DNA of 64,000 nucleotides from NCBI GenBank assembly GCA_027483465.1, contig JAIXUQ010000067.1, forward strand, positions 1 to 64,000, written 5' to 3'. Both the position numbers and the translations under genes were made by a program. The DNA is from Sphingomonadales bacterium. GTDB taxonomy: Bacteria > Pseudomonadota > Alphaproteobacteria > Sphingomonadales > Sphingomonadaceae. The notes under the pieces were generated by a model, which was given only the letters and a program-made list of their open reading frames with translations, did no database searches and was not told where the DNA came from. Shown here piece after piece: positions 27,769 to 43,983 of the stretch. Position 1 is the first letter of the stretch, and every line of letters begins with the position of its first letter.

Positions 27769-28703
27769 CACACGATCACCGACAGACCAAAAGCACTGGT
27801 GAGCATGCCCAGCACGTACAGCGTCGTGCCAGTGGCGTTGTAGAATGGGGCATTGGCGGCTGGCGCCGCCAGCACCCGCTGCATCAATACAACTTGCATC
27901 GTCAGCGAGAAGGCCACCATCGCCGCTGGCCAGGCCAGGCCCCAGCGGGCGAGCAAAATGATGACCACCACTTGTGGGAGTGCCATCGTCCAACAGGCGA
28001 TCTCGGCGGCGTTGCGTTCACCCAATTGCACCGGCAGCGAATTGACCCCCGATTGCGCATCGCCCTTCACAGCCTTGAAATCATTGAGCACCATGATGCC
28101 GTGCGCGCCCAGAGCATACATGCACAACACCCAGATGATGCGGCTGTCGGGCACGCCGCCCGCCATCACGGCAGCACCGGTGAACCAGCTAACCCCTTCA
28201 TAGGCCGCTGCACAAACAAGCGGGCCGAGCCATCCATCGGCTTTGAAGCGGAGAGGCGGCGCCGAATAGGCCCAGGCCATGGCCACGCCGACAATGGTAG
28301 CGATGCCCACCACCGGCCCGATCACAAAGCCAACGACAAGGCTGATGATGCTTCCCAGAATGGCGATATAAAGGCCCCAGCGGCCGGGGATGCGGCCCGA
28401 CGGGATGGGGCGCTGCGGCTCGTTGATCGCATCGACATGGCGATCGAACCAATCGTTGATCGCTTGGCTGTTGCCGCAGACGAGCGGCCCCGCCAGCAGC
28501 ATGCCGGCGATCAGGAAGCCCACCCGATCTGCCAGTGGCACGCCTGAGGACACGACCCCACACATGAAGGCCCACATTGGCGGAAACCAAGTCACCGGCT
28601 TCAGCAGTTCAACCACGGCGCGAGGGCGCGGCAACCCTGCAGACGGCAGGCCGGGGCCAGCAGGCAGCGCATCACCAGCGCGCGGCGGGGGGACATGTTC
28701 CAT
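27768..28703 (-). CDS. bchG: Bacteriochlorophyll synthase (UbiA-type prenyltransferase)
   Basis: Esterifies bacteriochlorophyllide a with geranylgeranyl or phytyl diphosphate at the membrane. The 311-aa protein has eight to nine TM helices. The Asp-rich substrate motif NDWFDRHVDAINEP and the adjacent QRPIPSGRIPG are diagnostic. It begins with a Pro-rich cytosolic tail. The stop overlaps the next gene's start (TGATG). Upstream lie a PpsR-like half-palindrome and a perfect 10-bp inverted repeat. Confidence 0.97.
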   Translation of the reverse strand: MEHVPPPRAGDALPAGPGLPSAGLPRPRAVVELLKPVTWFPPMWAFMCGVVSSGVPLADRVGFLIAGMLLAGPLVCGNSQAINDWFDRHVDAINEPQRPIPSGRIPGRWGLYIAILGSIISLVVGFVIGPVVGIATIVGVAMAWAYSAPPLRFKADGWLGPLVCAAAYEGVSWFTGAAVMAGGVPDSRIIWVLCMYALGAHGIMVLNDFKAVKGDAQSGVNSLPVQLGERNAAEIACWTMALPQVVVIILLARWGLAWPAAMVAFSLTMQVVLMQRVLAAPAANAPFYNATGTTLYVLGMLTSAFGLSVIV

Positions 28704-28706
28704 GAG

Positions 28707-28739
28707 TGTAAGTTAGTCTTGACGCCTTGAAGGCGTCAA
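28707..28739 (-). promoter_or_regulatory. Putative PpsR-like site and 10-bp inverted repeat upstream of bchG
   Basis: Positions 28707-28724 read TGT-N12-ACG, one base off the PpsR/CrtJ consensus TGT-N12-ACA. Overlapping it at 28719-28739 is a perfect inverted repeat with 10-bp arms (TTGACGCCTT / AAGGCGTCAA) around one central G. It lies only 4-36 bases before bchG. It could be an operator, or the hairpin of a weak terminator after ppsR; no U-tract follows it in the direction of transcription. Confidence 0.5.
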
Positions 28740-28804
28740 CTTCGACAGACAGTTGGCAGCGAAAGCGCCGCGATTTGCCGCGCCGCCACCGATCGCGCCG
28801 TTCG

Positions 28805-30277
28805 TCACCCGGTGCTGTGGCCGTCGCTGCTGTTGTCGTTGCTGCTGTCGGTATCGCCCAGATTGGCCAGGCCCAGATTGCCGAGTCCATGCCGGTGAAG
28901 TTTGGAATAGAGGCTTTGGCGGGACAGGCCGAGAATTTCGGCTGCCGACGCACGGTTATCATCGGTGTAATTCAGTGCCGCCTCGATGCAGAGCCGCTCG
29001 ATGAGGTCGGTCGATTCGCGCACGATGTCCTTCAATGAGACCCGGCCCACCAAGTCGGTGAGTTGGCTCATCGGCAGCGAGGTTCCTGGCGCCTGGCTTG
29101 CATCGCGCACCGCTGGCCGGATTGAGAAGCCGTGACGAAGTTGTTCGGCTTCGCCGCTCGAAACAGCCGAGACCTCGACCGGTTCACCGTCGCTCGCCGC
29201 TGGATCGCCGCTGCCTGATCGAACGATCGTGGCAAAGCCACGCACGGTGCCATGATCCCGCAACGCCGTTGTGAGGACGCCCAGATCAATCCCCGGTCGG
29301 CCAAGGTACCGGCTGATGGGCTGACCCACAAGATCCGCTGCGCGGGCAAGGCCAACCAGATCGAGGAAGGCACCGTTGCCGGCTATGATGTCAAAATTAT
29401 CGTCAGTCAGGACAAAGGCGTCAGGCATTCGCTCCATCGCTTCGGCGAGCGGCTCACTTTCCGCCGGCGCGGCAAGATCCAGCGGTGCCAACCGAATCAG
29501 CAGCCTGTTGTCTCGATCCTGGCGAAACAGGCTGGCGCTCATGGCAAAAAACTGGCCACTGGCCAGTCGCAGCCGGGCAGGATGGCGCTGGTCGCTGGCG
29601 GCAAGTGCGCCCAGGGTGGCAATGGTGCCGTCGTGATCGTCGGGGTGCACCAGAGCGGCGAAATTTTGTCCTGTCAGCGCTTGTGCCGCAAGACCGGTGG
29701 CCCGGCGCGCGGCGGCATTTGCCTCCAGCACGCGGCGGCTGGCGGCATCGATGATGAAAATGGGTTCGGCGGCTGTGTCGAACAGCAGGCGGTGCCGCGT
29801 TTCGAGCTGGCGCAACCGCATCGAGTCGCGCTCCATCGCTTGCTGTGCACGGACCAAGCGTTGTTGTAGGCTGGCCGCAGCGCGCTGGTCGCGGGCAATG
29901 GCCAGCCGGCGGTTGCCCGGCAATGGCAGGGTGAGCCATTTCAGCGGCAACTCGTTGGTGCTGCCATGATGATTGGCTTCGCGCCAACGCGGCGCAATCG
30001 CTTCATTCATCAACGCATCGATCTTGTTCTGGCTGTCGGCCAGGGCTGTCTCGTGCCAGTCCATGCCCTCCCAGCCAGCAACCTCACCTGGCTCTATGTC
30101 GCCGCTGCCAACATGAACCTGATCGATTCGGCCGTTGGCGGCTACTACAAGCACCAGATCTGCCGCTGCCAGCAGGGCTGCCAGTGCACTGTCGGGGCGG
30201 CTGGCCACCAGGGCGGCAAGATCAATGGCCCCATCGCTGGGCAGGGCGCTGATGTGATTATAGTTTCTTGCATCCAT
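28805..30277 (-). CDS. ppsR: Photosynthesis gene repressor PpsR/CrtJ
   Basis: PAS-domain transcription regulator that represses bch, crt and puf genes under oxygen. The 490-aa protein has an N-terminal domain, a Q-linker-like coil around residues 125-160, two PAS domains (one starting LLFDTAAEPIFIIDAASRRV), and a C-terminal Fis-type helix-turn-helix (ASAAEILGLSRQSLYSKLHR). I see one cysteine only (in IERLCIEAALNY, at the start of the HTH region), so an intramolecular disulfide is not possible. A Ser/Asp/Asn-rich tail ends the protein. Confidence 0.95.
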   Translation of the reverse strand: MDARNYNHISALPSDGAIDLAALVASRPDSALAALLAAADLVLVVAANGRIDQVHVGSGDIEPGEVAGWEGMDWHETALADSQNKIDALMNEAIAPRWREANHHGSTNELPLKWLTLPLPGNRRLAIARDQRAAASLQQRLVRAQQAMERDSMRLRQLETRHRLLFDTAAEPIFIIDAASRRVLEANAAARRATGLAAQALTGQNFAALVHPDDHDGTIATLGALAASDQRHPARLRLASGQFFAMSASLFRQDRDNRLLIRLAPLDLAAPAESEPLAEAMERMPDAFVLTDDNFDIIAGNGAFLDLVGLARAADLVGQPISRYLGRPGIDLGVLTTALRDHGTVRGFATIVRSGSGDPAASDGEPVEVSAVSSGEAEQLRHGFSIRPAVRDASQAPGTSLPMSQLTDLVGRVSLKDIVRESTDLIERLCIEAALNYTDDNRASAAEILGLSRQSLYSKLHRHGLGNLGLANLGDTDSSNDNSSDGHSTG

Positions 30278-30331
30278 GCCGTTGCTCTCCGGCCCCCATA
30301 TCCTGCCCAGGTTGCCCAGTTCCGTCCCGCT

Positions 30332-31219
30332 TCATGCCCCTTCGGCAGCCGCGCGCACCGGCAACCGCCCGATCAGAAACTGCTCTGCCAGCGCCACCGC
30401 ATGTGCAGCATCGCGGGCTGCCGCATCTGCGCCCACACGCCGTGCGACCGCGGCCTCGCCGTTCACCGCTGCGCCGCCCACGATAATGAGCAGCGGCTGC
30501 TTCACCGCCCGGCGCACTGAAGCAATCGTGCGAGGCAGGCTGGCCAGAACACGCTGGCTGCCAGCTGAAAGACCGATGACGTCAAAATCGTCCTGTGCCA
30601 CCAGGGTCAACAGCGCATTTTCATCTAATGCCGGCCCCGACCGCGTGGCCCAACCGGCACGGCGAAAGCCGTGTTCCACCATCATTGCGCCCAGCACATG
30701 TTGTTCACCGGGCGCTGGCAGGATCAGGGCATGGCGTTGCATGACACTGGGCAAGCCTGCTCCAGGTTCGCGGGCAGACAAAGCATGAACCAAAGTCTGG
30801 CAGCGCCAGACACCCAAGGTCACATCAACGAAGTCAATTTCGTCAGCCAGCCACCAATCGCCAAGCAACCTAGCAGCCGGTGCCACCAGGAATTCCATCA
30901 GCCTTTGCGCCGTGTGTCCGGCATCGTGGAGAGCGTCTACCTCAGCCTGCAATGCGGCGGCGTCATCGTCGATAAGGGCGCGGGCGAATCTCGGCACAAG
31001 GTAGTTGGGAAGGACCGACCCCTCAGCCGTGCCCTCCGCCTTGCGGCCGGCCAGCAGACGCGGGATTATGTCGGCCTCGATCAACCGCACCAGTGCGTCC
31101 CGGTCTGAGGACACAGGGATGGGGCCAGCGGAGCCAAAAGCAGCCTGCCGGGCGCGTTTCCAGCCGTTGGTGGCGGCGCTTGTCGCATCCGCCACAATGT
31201 CCATCATGGACGTCATCAC
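30332..31219 (-). CDS. ppaA: PpsR antirepressor PpaA/AerR, cobalamin-binding type
   Basis: A 295-aa cytosolic regulator with a C-terminal B12-binding (SCHIC-like) domain. The histidine motif is EQHVLG (His174), in the place of DxHxxG of B12 proteins, followed by VIGLSAGSQ and LLIIVGGAAVNG strands. AerR/PpaA interacts with CrtJ/PpsR and links light-sensitive cobalamin to derepression of photosynthesis genes. Located directly upstream of ppsR in the same direction and divergent from bchF, the standard arrangement. Confidence 0.93.
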   Translation of the reverse strand: MMTSMMDIVADATSAATNGWKRARQAAFGSAGPIPVSSDRDALVRLIEADIIPRLLAGRKAEGTAEGSVLPNYLVPRFARALIDDDAAALQAEVDALHDAGHTAQRLMEFLVAPAARLLGDWWLADEIDFVDVTLGVWRCQTLVHALSAREPGAGLPSVMQRHALILPAPGEQHVLGAMMVEHGFRRAGWATRSGPALDENALLTLVAQDDFDVIGLSAGSQRVLASLPRTIASVRRAVKQPLLIIVGGAAVNGEAAVARRVGADAAARDAAHAVALAEQFLIGRLPVRAAAEGA

Positions 31220-31285
31220 CTGTTCCCGTCACCGCTTGGATGACGGCTCCCGCGTCGGTCACGCGTCGGCCATGGATTGCCGATC

Positions 31286-31303
31286 TGTCGCGACAGACTG
31301 ACA
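31286..31303. promoter_or_regulatory. PpsR/CrtJ binding site (TGT-N12-ACA)
   Basis: TGTCGCGACAGACTGACA matches the TGT-N12-ACA consensus exactly and retains the TGTC/TGACA outer halves. It lies 67 bases upstream of ppaA and 227 bases upstream of bchF, so it may act on either promoter. PpsR usually binds two sites cooperatively; I could not find an equally good second copy in this interval. Confidence 0.7.
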
Positions 31304-31373
31304 CAGGCTATGCCACTCCTGATCAACTGGCAACCGCTTGATTTGCCATTTCACGCTGATTTCGCAGGCGCGA

Positions 31374-31388
31374 TGTTGCGGCGCAACA
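31374..31388. repeat. Perfect 7-bp inverted repeat between ppaA and bchF
   Basis: TGTTGCG and CGCAACA flank a single G. The outer TGT...ACA resembles PpsR half-sites but with a 9-base interior rather than 12, so it is more likely another regulator's operator. No hairpin-plus-U-tract is present. Confidence 0.4.
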
Positions 31389-31529
31389 CGGCGCACTTGG
31401 AAACACGTCGCAACCTGCCGGGGCCCTGCCACGATGACAAGCCAGCATGACAGGCGCTGGCGCAATGCCGGTTGACACGCGGGGGGGGAGTGATAGGGAA
31501 AATTGCGTAATCTTTGAGGGGTAGAGGGT

Positions 31530-33403
<1,874 letters not shown>

Positions 33404-33406
33404 CCC

Positions 33407-34958
33407 ATGCAGCTCACCGTCTGGACATATGAAGGCCCGCCCCATGTGGGGGCGATGCGGGTGGCGACGGCCATGAAAGGCTTGCACTATGTTCTGCATG
33501 CTCCGCAAGGCGATACCTATGCGGACCTTCTTTTCACGATGATCGAGCGGCGGGACCACCGGCCGCCCGTGACCTACACCACCTTCCAGGCGCGCGATCT
33601 CGGCAAGGACACGGCCGAACTGTTCAAGACGGCGGCGCGTGATGCCTATGAACGGTTTCGACCGCAGGCGATGATCGTCGGGGCAAGCTGCACCGCTGAG
33701 CTGATTCAGGATGACCCCGCCGGGCTTGCCGAGACCATGGGCCTTGATTGTCCGGTGATCCCGCTGGAACTGCCCAGCTATAGCCGCAAGGAAAATTGGG
33801 GCGCTTCGGAAACATTCTACCAATTGGTGCGTGGTCTGGCCGACAAGCAACGCCGGCCACCACCGGCGGTGGGTGAGGCTGGGCCCCGGCGCCCGCGCGC
33901 CAACATTCTTGGGCCGACAGCACTCGGTTTTCGGCATCGCGACGATGTGGTGGAAATCACCCGACTGCTCAGCCAGTTGGGCATTGATGTGCATGTGGTG
34001 GCGCCGATGGCGGCGGCTCCAGCTGATCTGGTCCGTCTGGGCGAGGCCGATTTCAACATCTGCCTTTATCCCGAAATTGCTGCACAGGCTTGCGGCTGGC
34101 TTGAACGCACCTTTCGGCAGAAGACCGTGAAGACCGTGCCGATCGGCTTGAATGCCACCCGCGAATTCGTGTCGGAAGTGTGCCAGGTTGCAGGCGTGAT
34201 GATGCCTGGCGCCGTTGACCAGGGCCGCATGGGCTGGTGGTCGCGCTCGGTTGATTCCACCTACCTCACGGGCAAGCGGGTTTTCATTTTCGGCGATGCC
34301 ACGCATGCGGTGGCTGCAGCGCGGGTCGCAGCGGAAGAGCTTGGCTTCAAAGTGGTGGGACTGGGCTGTTACAACCGTGAATTCGCGCGCGAAATCAGGG
34401 CGGCGGCCGAGAAATATGGTGTCGATCCGCTGATCACCGATGATTATCTGGAAGTCGAAGACGCGATTGCCGCTGCTGCACCGGAACTTGTGCTGGGCAC
34501 CCAGATGGAGCGTCATATCGCCAAGCGGCTGCGGCTTCCTTGTGCGGTGATCTCTGCCCCGGTGCACGTCCAGGATTTCCCGGCGCGCTACAGCCCGCAG
34601 ATGGGCTTCGAGGGCGCCAATGTCCTGTTTGATACCTGGGTGCATCCGCTGGTGATGGGCTTGGAGGAACATCTGTTGACGATGTTCCGCGAAGATTTCG
34701 AGTTTTCCGATGCCGCTGGTCCAAGCCATCTTGGACATGCGGCGCCGGCGCATGTGCCGGCTGCGGCTGACGCGCCTCCGCTATCGGTGCCACCTGCGAC
34801 ACCGGAACCTGGCGGCTGGACCGAAGAAGCCCTTGCTGAATTGGGCAAAATTCCGTTTTTTGTGCGCGGCAAAGCCCGCCGCAATACCGAACGCTATGCC
34901 GCTGAGCATGGCGTTGCCACCATCACCCGCGAGACCTTGTACGAGGCCAAAGCCCATT

Positions 34959-34969
<11 letters not shown>
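33407..34969 (+). CDS. bchB: Dark-operative protochlorophyllide reductase subunit B
   Basis: Partner of BchN, 520 aa. The unusual aspartate cluster ligand (Asp36 in QGDTYADLL) and the fourth ligand Cys95 (GASCTAEL) are both present at the canonical positions. The C-terminal DUF-type domain (PCP reductase tail) contains [19 protein letters not shown] Pro/Ala-rich linker lies before it. The last 11 bases overlap bchH. Confidence 0.98.
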
Positions 34970-40271
<5,302 letters not shown>

Positions 40272-40275
<4 letters not shown>

Positions 40276-40544
40276 CCGATGCGCCACCGTTCGTCTGCGA
40301 CATCTGGCCACAGGGTGTGGCAAACGTCGTTATGGGGGCGCAGGGCAAAGTGACGATTTTGCTGCGATGGGCAGGAAATGTTGCTTTTCTGTCATGCGCT
40401 GCACTAACAGGTCTGCTAAAGCCGGTGCCGCTGGCTTTGTCAGGGAATCGCAGGGTCATCCCGCAGGCGCGGCGGGGCATGGCCATGGTGACCGCGCCGG
40501 TTTGCTGCAGCCAAGCGCAGGGTGCAGCAGGCTATGGTTCTTGA
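40272..40544 (+). CDS. Doubtful 90-aa frame between bchM and puhA
   Basis: An open frame starting at an ATG that overlaps the bchM stop (ATGA), the usual sign of coupling in this operon. The first 35 or so codons have a coding-like bias; the rest does not, and the product (MTDAPPFVCDIWPQ...) matches nothing I know. It occupies the place where lhaA stands in other phototrophs but shows no LhaA features. It may be non-coding DNA holding the puhA promoter. Confidence 0.25.
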
Positions 40545-40559
40545 GGGGAGATGCCTCGC

Positions 40560-41339
40560 ATGTCGAATGTTCATCTGGTTGGCGGCCTGGACATCGCCGA
40601 ACTGACCTTCTTTGCCTTCTTCCTCTTTTTCCTCGGGCTGGTCTGGTATCTCCGTGGTGAGGATCGGCGCGAAGGCTATCCGGTCGAAGATGACCTGACG
40701 GGTGCTGGGCATGGCGGCGTCGAAACCGACGCACTGTTCTTCAAGCCAGCCAAGACCTTCAAGCTGCCCCATGGCCTGGGCGAAGTTACCACCCCAACCG
40801 CCAATGCCCGCGATCCATTGCCAGCCAACGTGCTGCCGCGCGCTTGGGCTGGTGAACCCCTTGACGTTGTTGGCGACAAGTTGACCTCCGGCGTCGGCCC
40901 GGCGTCGATCGCGCAGCGTGCAGACCGCCCTGACCTCGACATGCACGGCCAGCCGCGCATCGTTCCCACCCGCTTGGTCAGCCATCCCGTCAGCGTCCAT
41001 CAGAACGATGTCGATCCCCGTGGCCTCCCTGTATATGGCCTTGATGGTGCAACGGCGGGCACGGTCAAGGAGCTTTGGATGGACCGGGCCGAATCATGCC
41101 TGCGCTACCTCGAAGTTGAACTGACCCGCGGCGCCGGCACCGTCCTGATGCCCATCACTATGGTCCGTGTTGGGCGTGCTGGCGTCTCGACGGATGCAAT
41201 CACCGCAGCGCAGATTGCCGGCGTGCCGCGCACCAAGTCTGCCGATCAGGTGACCCTGCTCGAAGAAGAGAAGATCACCGCTTATTTTGGTGCCGGTTAT
41301 TTGTGGGCGACGCCTGAACGGGCCGAACCGCTCATCTGA
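40560..41339 (+). CDS. puhA: Photosynthetic reaction centre subunit H
   Basis: Caps the cytoplasmic face of the reaction centre and shapes proton delivery to QB. The 259-aa protein has a single N-terminal TM helix (IAELTFFAFFLFFLGLVWYL), then the PRC-barrel domain with DVDPRGLPVYGLDG. The ATG at 40560 is chosen over 40551 because AGGGGAG (40543-40549) is correctly spaced only to the former. It is the first gene of the puh-acsF unit. Confidence 0.97.
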   Translation: MSNVHLVGGLDIAELTFFAFFLFFLGLVWYLRGEDRREGYPVEDDLTGAGHGGVETDALFFKPAKTFKLPHGLGEVTTPTANARDPLPANVLPRAWAGEPLDVVGDKLTSGVGPASIAQRADRPDLDMHGQPRIVPTRLVSHPVSVHQNDVDPRGLPVYGLDGATAGTVKELWMDRAESCLRYLEVELTRGAGTVLMPITMVRVGRAGVSTDAITAAQIAGVPRTKSADQVTLLEEEKITAYFGAGYLWATPERAEPLI

Positions 41340-41420
41340 TCCTGCTCGCCACCGTTGCCAAGGCCAATTGAGCCACGACGGCCAGATCGCGGACAGAAGC
41401 GCACGGAGCTGCAAGTGTCG

Positions 41421-42035
41421 ATGGAATATGAGGACGAGCCAATCCCCGGGTTGCCGGGGCGGCTGCCGCCGGGGGAGAATATCCTTTGGCAAGGCACGCC
41501 TGATTGGCGCGGGGTTGCGCGTGGTGTGTTCCACACGCGGCTCGTTGCCGGCTGGTTCCTTTTCGTTGCCAGCCTCGCCTTTCTTGCTGGCGGTACGGGC
41601 CTCACAGGTGCGCTTGTCACGCTGGCGGTTGCGCCGCTCGGCCTGGGGATCCTCGCGATCCTGGCGCGCGCTCAGGCAAAGTCGACCATCTACACCTTGA
41701 CCAACAAGCGGGTGGTGCTGCGCTTTGGCGTTGCCCTGCCAAAATGTGTGAATGTCCCGCTGTCCTTGGTTGGCCGCGCCGATGCCAAGCCGGCCGGCGC
41801 TGGCTTGGTAGACGTGTCGCTCACCCCGACCGTTCGCTTCCCACTGGCCTATCTTCAAATGTGGCCGCATGTGCGCCCATGGAAATTTGGGTCGCCGCAA
41901 CCGATGCTGCGCGCGGTGCCCGACGCCTTTGTGCCCCTGCTCGCGGATGCGCTGCTCAAGTCCGATCCGGCAGGAAAGGTTGCGGAGAGCCCGGAACCCA
42001 ATGGCTCGGCTGCCATGCTAGGAGCGGCCGCATGA
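41421..42035 (+). CDS. puhB: Photosynthetic complex assembly protein PuhB
   Basis: A 204-aa membrane protein needed for reaction-centre assembly in Rhodobacter. It has ENILWQGTPDWRGVARGVFH, typical of bacterial PH-like membrane proteins, two or three TM segments, and IYTLTNKRVVLRFG. A GTG at 41415 is the alternative start, with GGAG spaced 6 bases from it. The stop overlaps puhC (ATGA). Confidence 0.93.
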   Translation: MEYEDEPIPGLPGRLPPGENILWQGTPDWRGVARGVFHTRLVAGWFLFVASLAFLAGGTGLTGALVTLAVAPLGLGILAILARAQAKSTIYTLTNKRVVLRFGVALPKCVNVPLSLVGRADAKPAGAGLVDVSLTPTVRFPLAYLQMWPHVRPWKFGSPQPMLRAVPDAFVPLLADALLKSDPAGKVAESPEPNGSAAMLGAAA

Positions 42036-42589
42036 GCGGCGAGTTTACCAACGAGCGCTTCCCCAAGTCTGCGCTCTATGCCGCAGGCGCTCTGATTGCT
42101 GCGTCGATCGTCACCGTCGGCAGCATCAGGGTTGGCGTGCTGCCGGCGCCAGAAACAGCACCCCAGTCCCGCGAGCGCCGTCAGGTTGCCACGATTGCCA
42201 CGCGCGATTTCCGGTTCGAGGATAGGGCTGATGGTGCTTTGCTTGTCTTCGACGTTGCGGCTGACCGATTGGTGTTCATTTTCCCGCCCGGCAGCAACAC
42301 CGGCTTCATTCGCGGGGTCATGCGCGGCCTCATGCGAGAGCGGCGCCTGCATGAAGTGGCTCGTACTGGCCCGGTGACCGTTGCCCAATGGGCCGATGGT
42401 GCCCTGACCCTGACCGATAAATCCACCGGACGAATCATCGAACTTGGTAGTTTCGGTCATACCAACCGAGCTGCATTTGCGCAGCTCTTGGTTCCTTATG
42501 CCCCAGGTGGAGGTGGGGTCCCGGCTGAGCCCATCACCGGCAAGGCGCCCGAGGCAGCGACCATGCCATTTCTTGCGGGAGACGGCTGA
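42032..42589 (+). CDS. puhC: Photosynthetic complex assembly protein PuhC
   Basis: A 185-aa protein with one N-terminal TM helix (ALYAAGALIAASIVTVGSIR) and a periplasmic domain with TRDFRFEDRADGALLVFD and RGVMRGLMRERR. Deletion of puhC in Rhodobacter capsulatus impairs reaction-centre/LH1 core assembly. It is coupled at both ends: ATGA with puhB and TGATG with the next gene. Confidence 0.93.
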   Translation: MSGEFTNERFPKSALYAAGALIAASIVTVGSIRVGVLPAPETAPQSRERRQVATIATRDFRFEDRADGALLVFDVAADRLVFIFPPGSNTGFIRGVMRGLMRERRLHEVARTGPVTVAQWADGALTLTDKSTGRIIELGSFGHTNRAAFAQLLVPYAPGGGGVPAEPITGKAPEAATMPFLAGDG

Positions 42590-42882
42590 TGGGGCTGTTC
42601 ACGCGTGACCGGCTTGACACCCAATGCACGATCCTGATCGAGCACACGTTCGACAATCTCCACGCGCATGTCGAGCTTGACGGCAATGTGGAATTGGGCC
42701 CGGGTGATCAGGTGAAGGTGCATGGCGCGGCCGTGAAACTGCCGTTTGGCGAGAGCCTGACCCTGCGCCGCGACGTGACTGTTTGGAAGGCAACGCCTTT
42801 CGAGCGGCTGTGGACAAAGCTCAAGGCTCAGTTGGAATTGACTGAATTGTACGAAATCACCTTCAGCTCGGAGAAGCCGTGA
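42589..42882 (+). CDS. Conserved-position small protein between puhC and acsF
   Basis: A 97-aa soluble protein with no TM segment or signal. It looks beta-rich in the middle ([20 protein letters not shown], then [14 protein letters not shown]) with a helical C-terminus. A small gene stands at this place in many purple-bacterial photosynthesis clusters; I do not know a verified function. Start and stop overlap its neighbours, so it is surely expressed with them. Confidence 0.8.
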   Translation: MGLFTRDRLDTQCTILIEHTFDNLHAHVELDGNVELGPGDQVKVHGAAVKLPFGESLTLRRDVTVWKATPFERLWTKLKAQLELTELYEITFSSEKP

Positions 42883-43967
42883 TGAATGCCGTGACCTCAA
42901 TCCAGGCCGGCGGTGCCGTGGAGATCACCAAAGAAGACGCAATGGCGATCGCGCGGCAAGAAACCGTGCTGAGCCCGCGTTTCTACACCACCGATTATGC
43001 CGCCATGGATCGGATTGATGTCAGCCGGGTGCGGGCCGAGTGGGACAGCCTGATTGCCGAGATGCAGGCTGATCCCAACAGGAAGCATTTCAAGCGCACG
43101 CCCGAATTTGATGGCGTTATTGCTGCCATGGATCCAGAGCTGAAGCCCGAATTCATCGATTTCCTGGTCTCCTCGATGACCTCGGAATTCTCCGGCTGCA
43201 TTCTTTATGCCGAGATCACCAAGCGCATGAAGAATCCCGACGCCAAGGCGCTGTTCAAGCTGATGGCTCGCGACGAGAGCCGTCATGCTGGTTTCATCAA
43301 CGACAGCCTGAAGGATGCCGGTATCGGCATCGATCTTGGTTTCCTGACCAAGACCAAGAAATACACGTATTTCCGGCCGAAGTTCATTTTCTATGCCACT
43401 TATCTGTCGGAAAAGATTGGCTACGCCCGCTACATCACCATCCATCGTCATCTGGAGCAGCATCCCGAGCGGCGCTTTCACCCGATCTTCAAATGGTTCC
43501 AGGAATGGTGCAACGACGAATTCCGTCACGGTGAGGCATTTGCACTGCTGATGCGGGCTGATCCCAAGCTGACTTCGGGCCTTAATGTGCTGTGGATACG
43601 CTTCTTCCTGAATGCGGTTTACGCGACCATGTATGTACGCGATCACAAGCGGCCTGCCCTTTACAAGCATTTCGGCATCAACCCGACCGAGTTCGGCTTC
43701 CGCGTGTTCCGCATCACCACAGACATTACGCGGCAGGTTTTCCCGATTGGGCTGCAGACCGATGCGCCGAGTTACCGTGCGCTGCTGGAGACGATGCGCG
43801 AGACGAGTGACGCCATTGACGCTGCCGTTGCTCAAGGCGGTGTGGTTGGCAAGCTGAAGCGCGTCGGGTTGTCGTTGAAGGCAGCGGCAACCTTTGTCCG
43901 CCTCTATTTTCATCCGGTGGACAAGCTAGAAGTCACTCCCAACGTGCGCCTCGCGCCTGTGTGGTGA
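42882..43967 (+). CDS. acsF: Mg-protoporphyrin IX monomethyl ester (oxidative) cyclase
   Basis: Di-iron, O2-dependent enzyme that forms ring E (aerobic cyclase). The 361-aa protein has the ferritin-like iron ligands in [12 protein letters not shown] (Glu102), DESRHAGF (Glu132, His135), and the second pair in [13 protein letters not shown]. Presence of acsF shows bacteriochlorophyll is made in air. ATG 42882 fits GGAGAAG 6 bases upstream; GTG 42879 is also in frame. Confidence 0.97.
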   Translation: MNAVTSIQAGGAVEITKEDAMAIARQETVLSPRFYTTDYAAMDRIDVSRVRAEWDSLIAEMQADPNRKHFKRTPEFDGVIAAMDPELKPEFIDFLVSSMTSEFSGCILYAEITKRMKNPDAKALFKLMARDESRHAGFINDSLKDAGIGIDLGFLTKTKKYTYFRPKFIFYATYLSEKIGYARYITIHRHLEQHPERRFHPIFKWFQEWCNDEFRHGEAFALLMRADPKLTSGLNVLWIRFFLNAVYATMYVRDHKRPALYKHFGINPTEFGFRVFRITTDITRQVFPIGLQTDAPSYRALLETMRETSDAIDAAVAQGGVVGKLKRVGLSLKAAATFVRLYFHPVDKLEVTPNVRLAPVW

Positions 43968-43983
43968 GCCGGTAGGCGCCATC

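Larger units (their letters stand above)
31220..31529. promoter_or_regulatory. Divergent ppaA / bchF control region
   Basis: A 310-base non-coding stretch. At 31286-31303 there is an exact PpsR/CrtJ match (TGT-N12-ACA, TGTCG...TGACA). At 31374-31388 a perfect inverted repeat (TGTTGCG / CGCAACA, one-base centre) occurs. Near bchF, TTGACA at 31472-31477 with TAGGGA at 31494-31499 is a plausible promoter giving a leader of about 24 bases. GAGGGG at 31516-31521 is the likely ribosome binding site for a TTG start. A G-run of nine lies inside the spacer. Confidence 0.7.

Noticed and set aside
34710-34958. Upstream extension of bchH into bchB
   Set aside because: Frame is open but out of register with the well-conserved BchB C-terminus; BchH family length fits ATG 34959.
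40397-40416. Possible PpsR site TGT...ACA upstream of puhA
   Set aside because: The spacing is 14, not 12, bases and the halves are not symmetrical.
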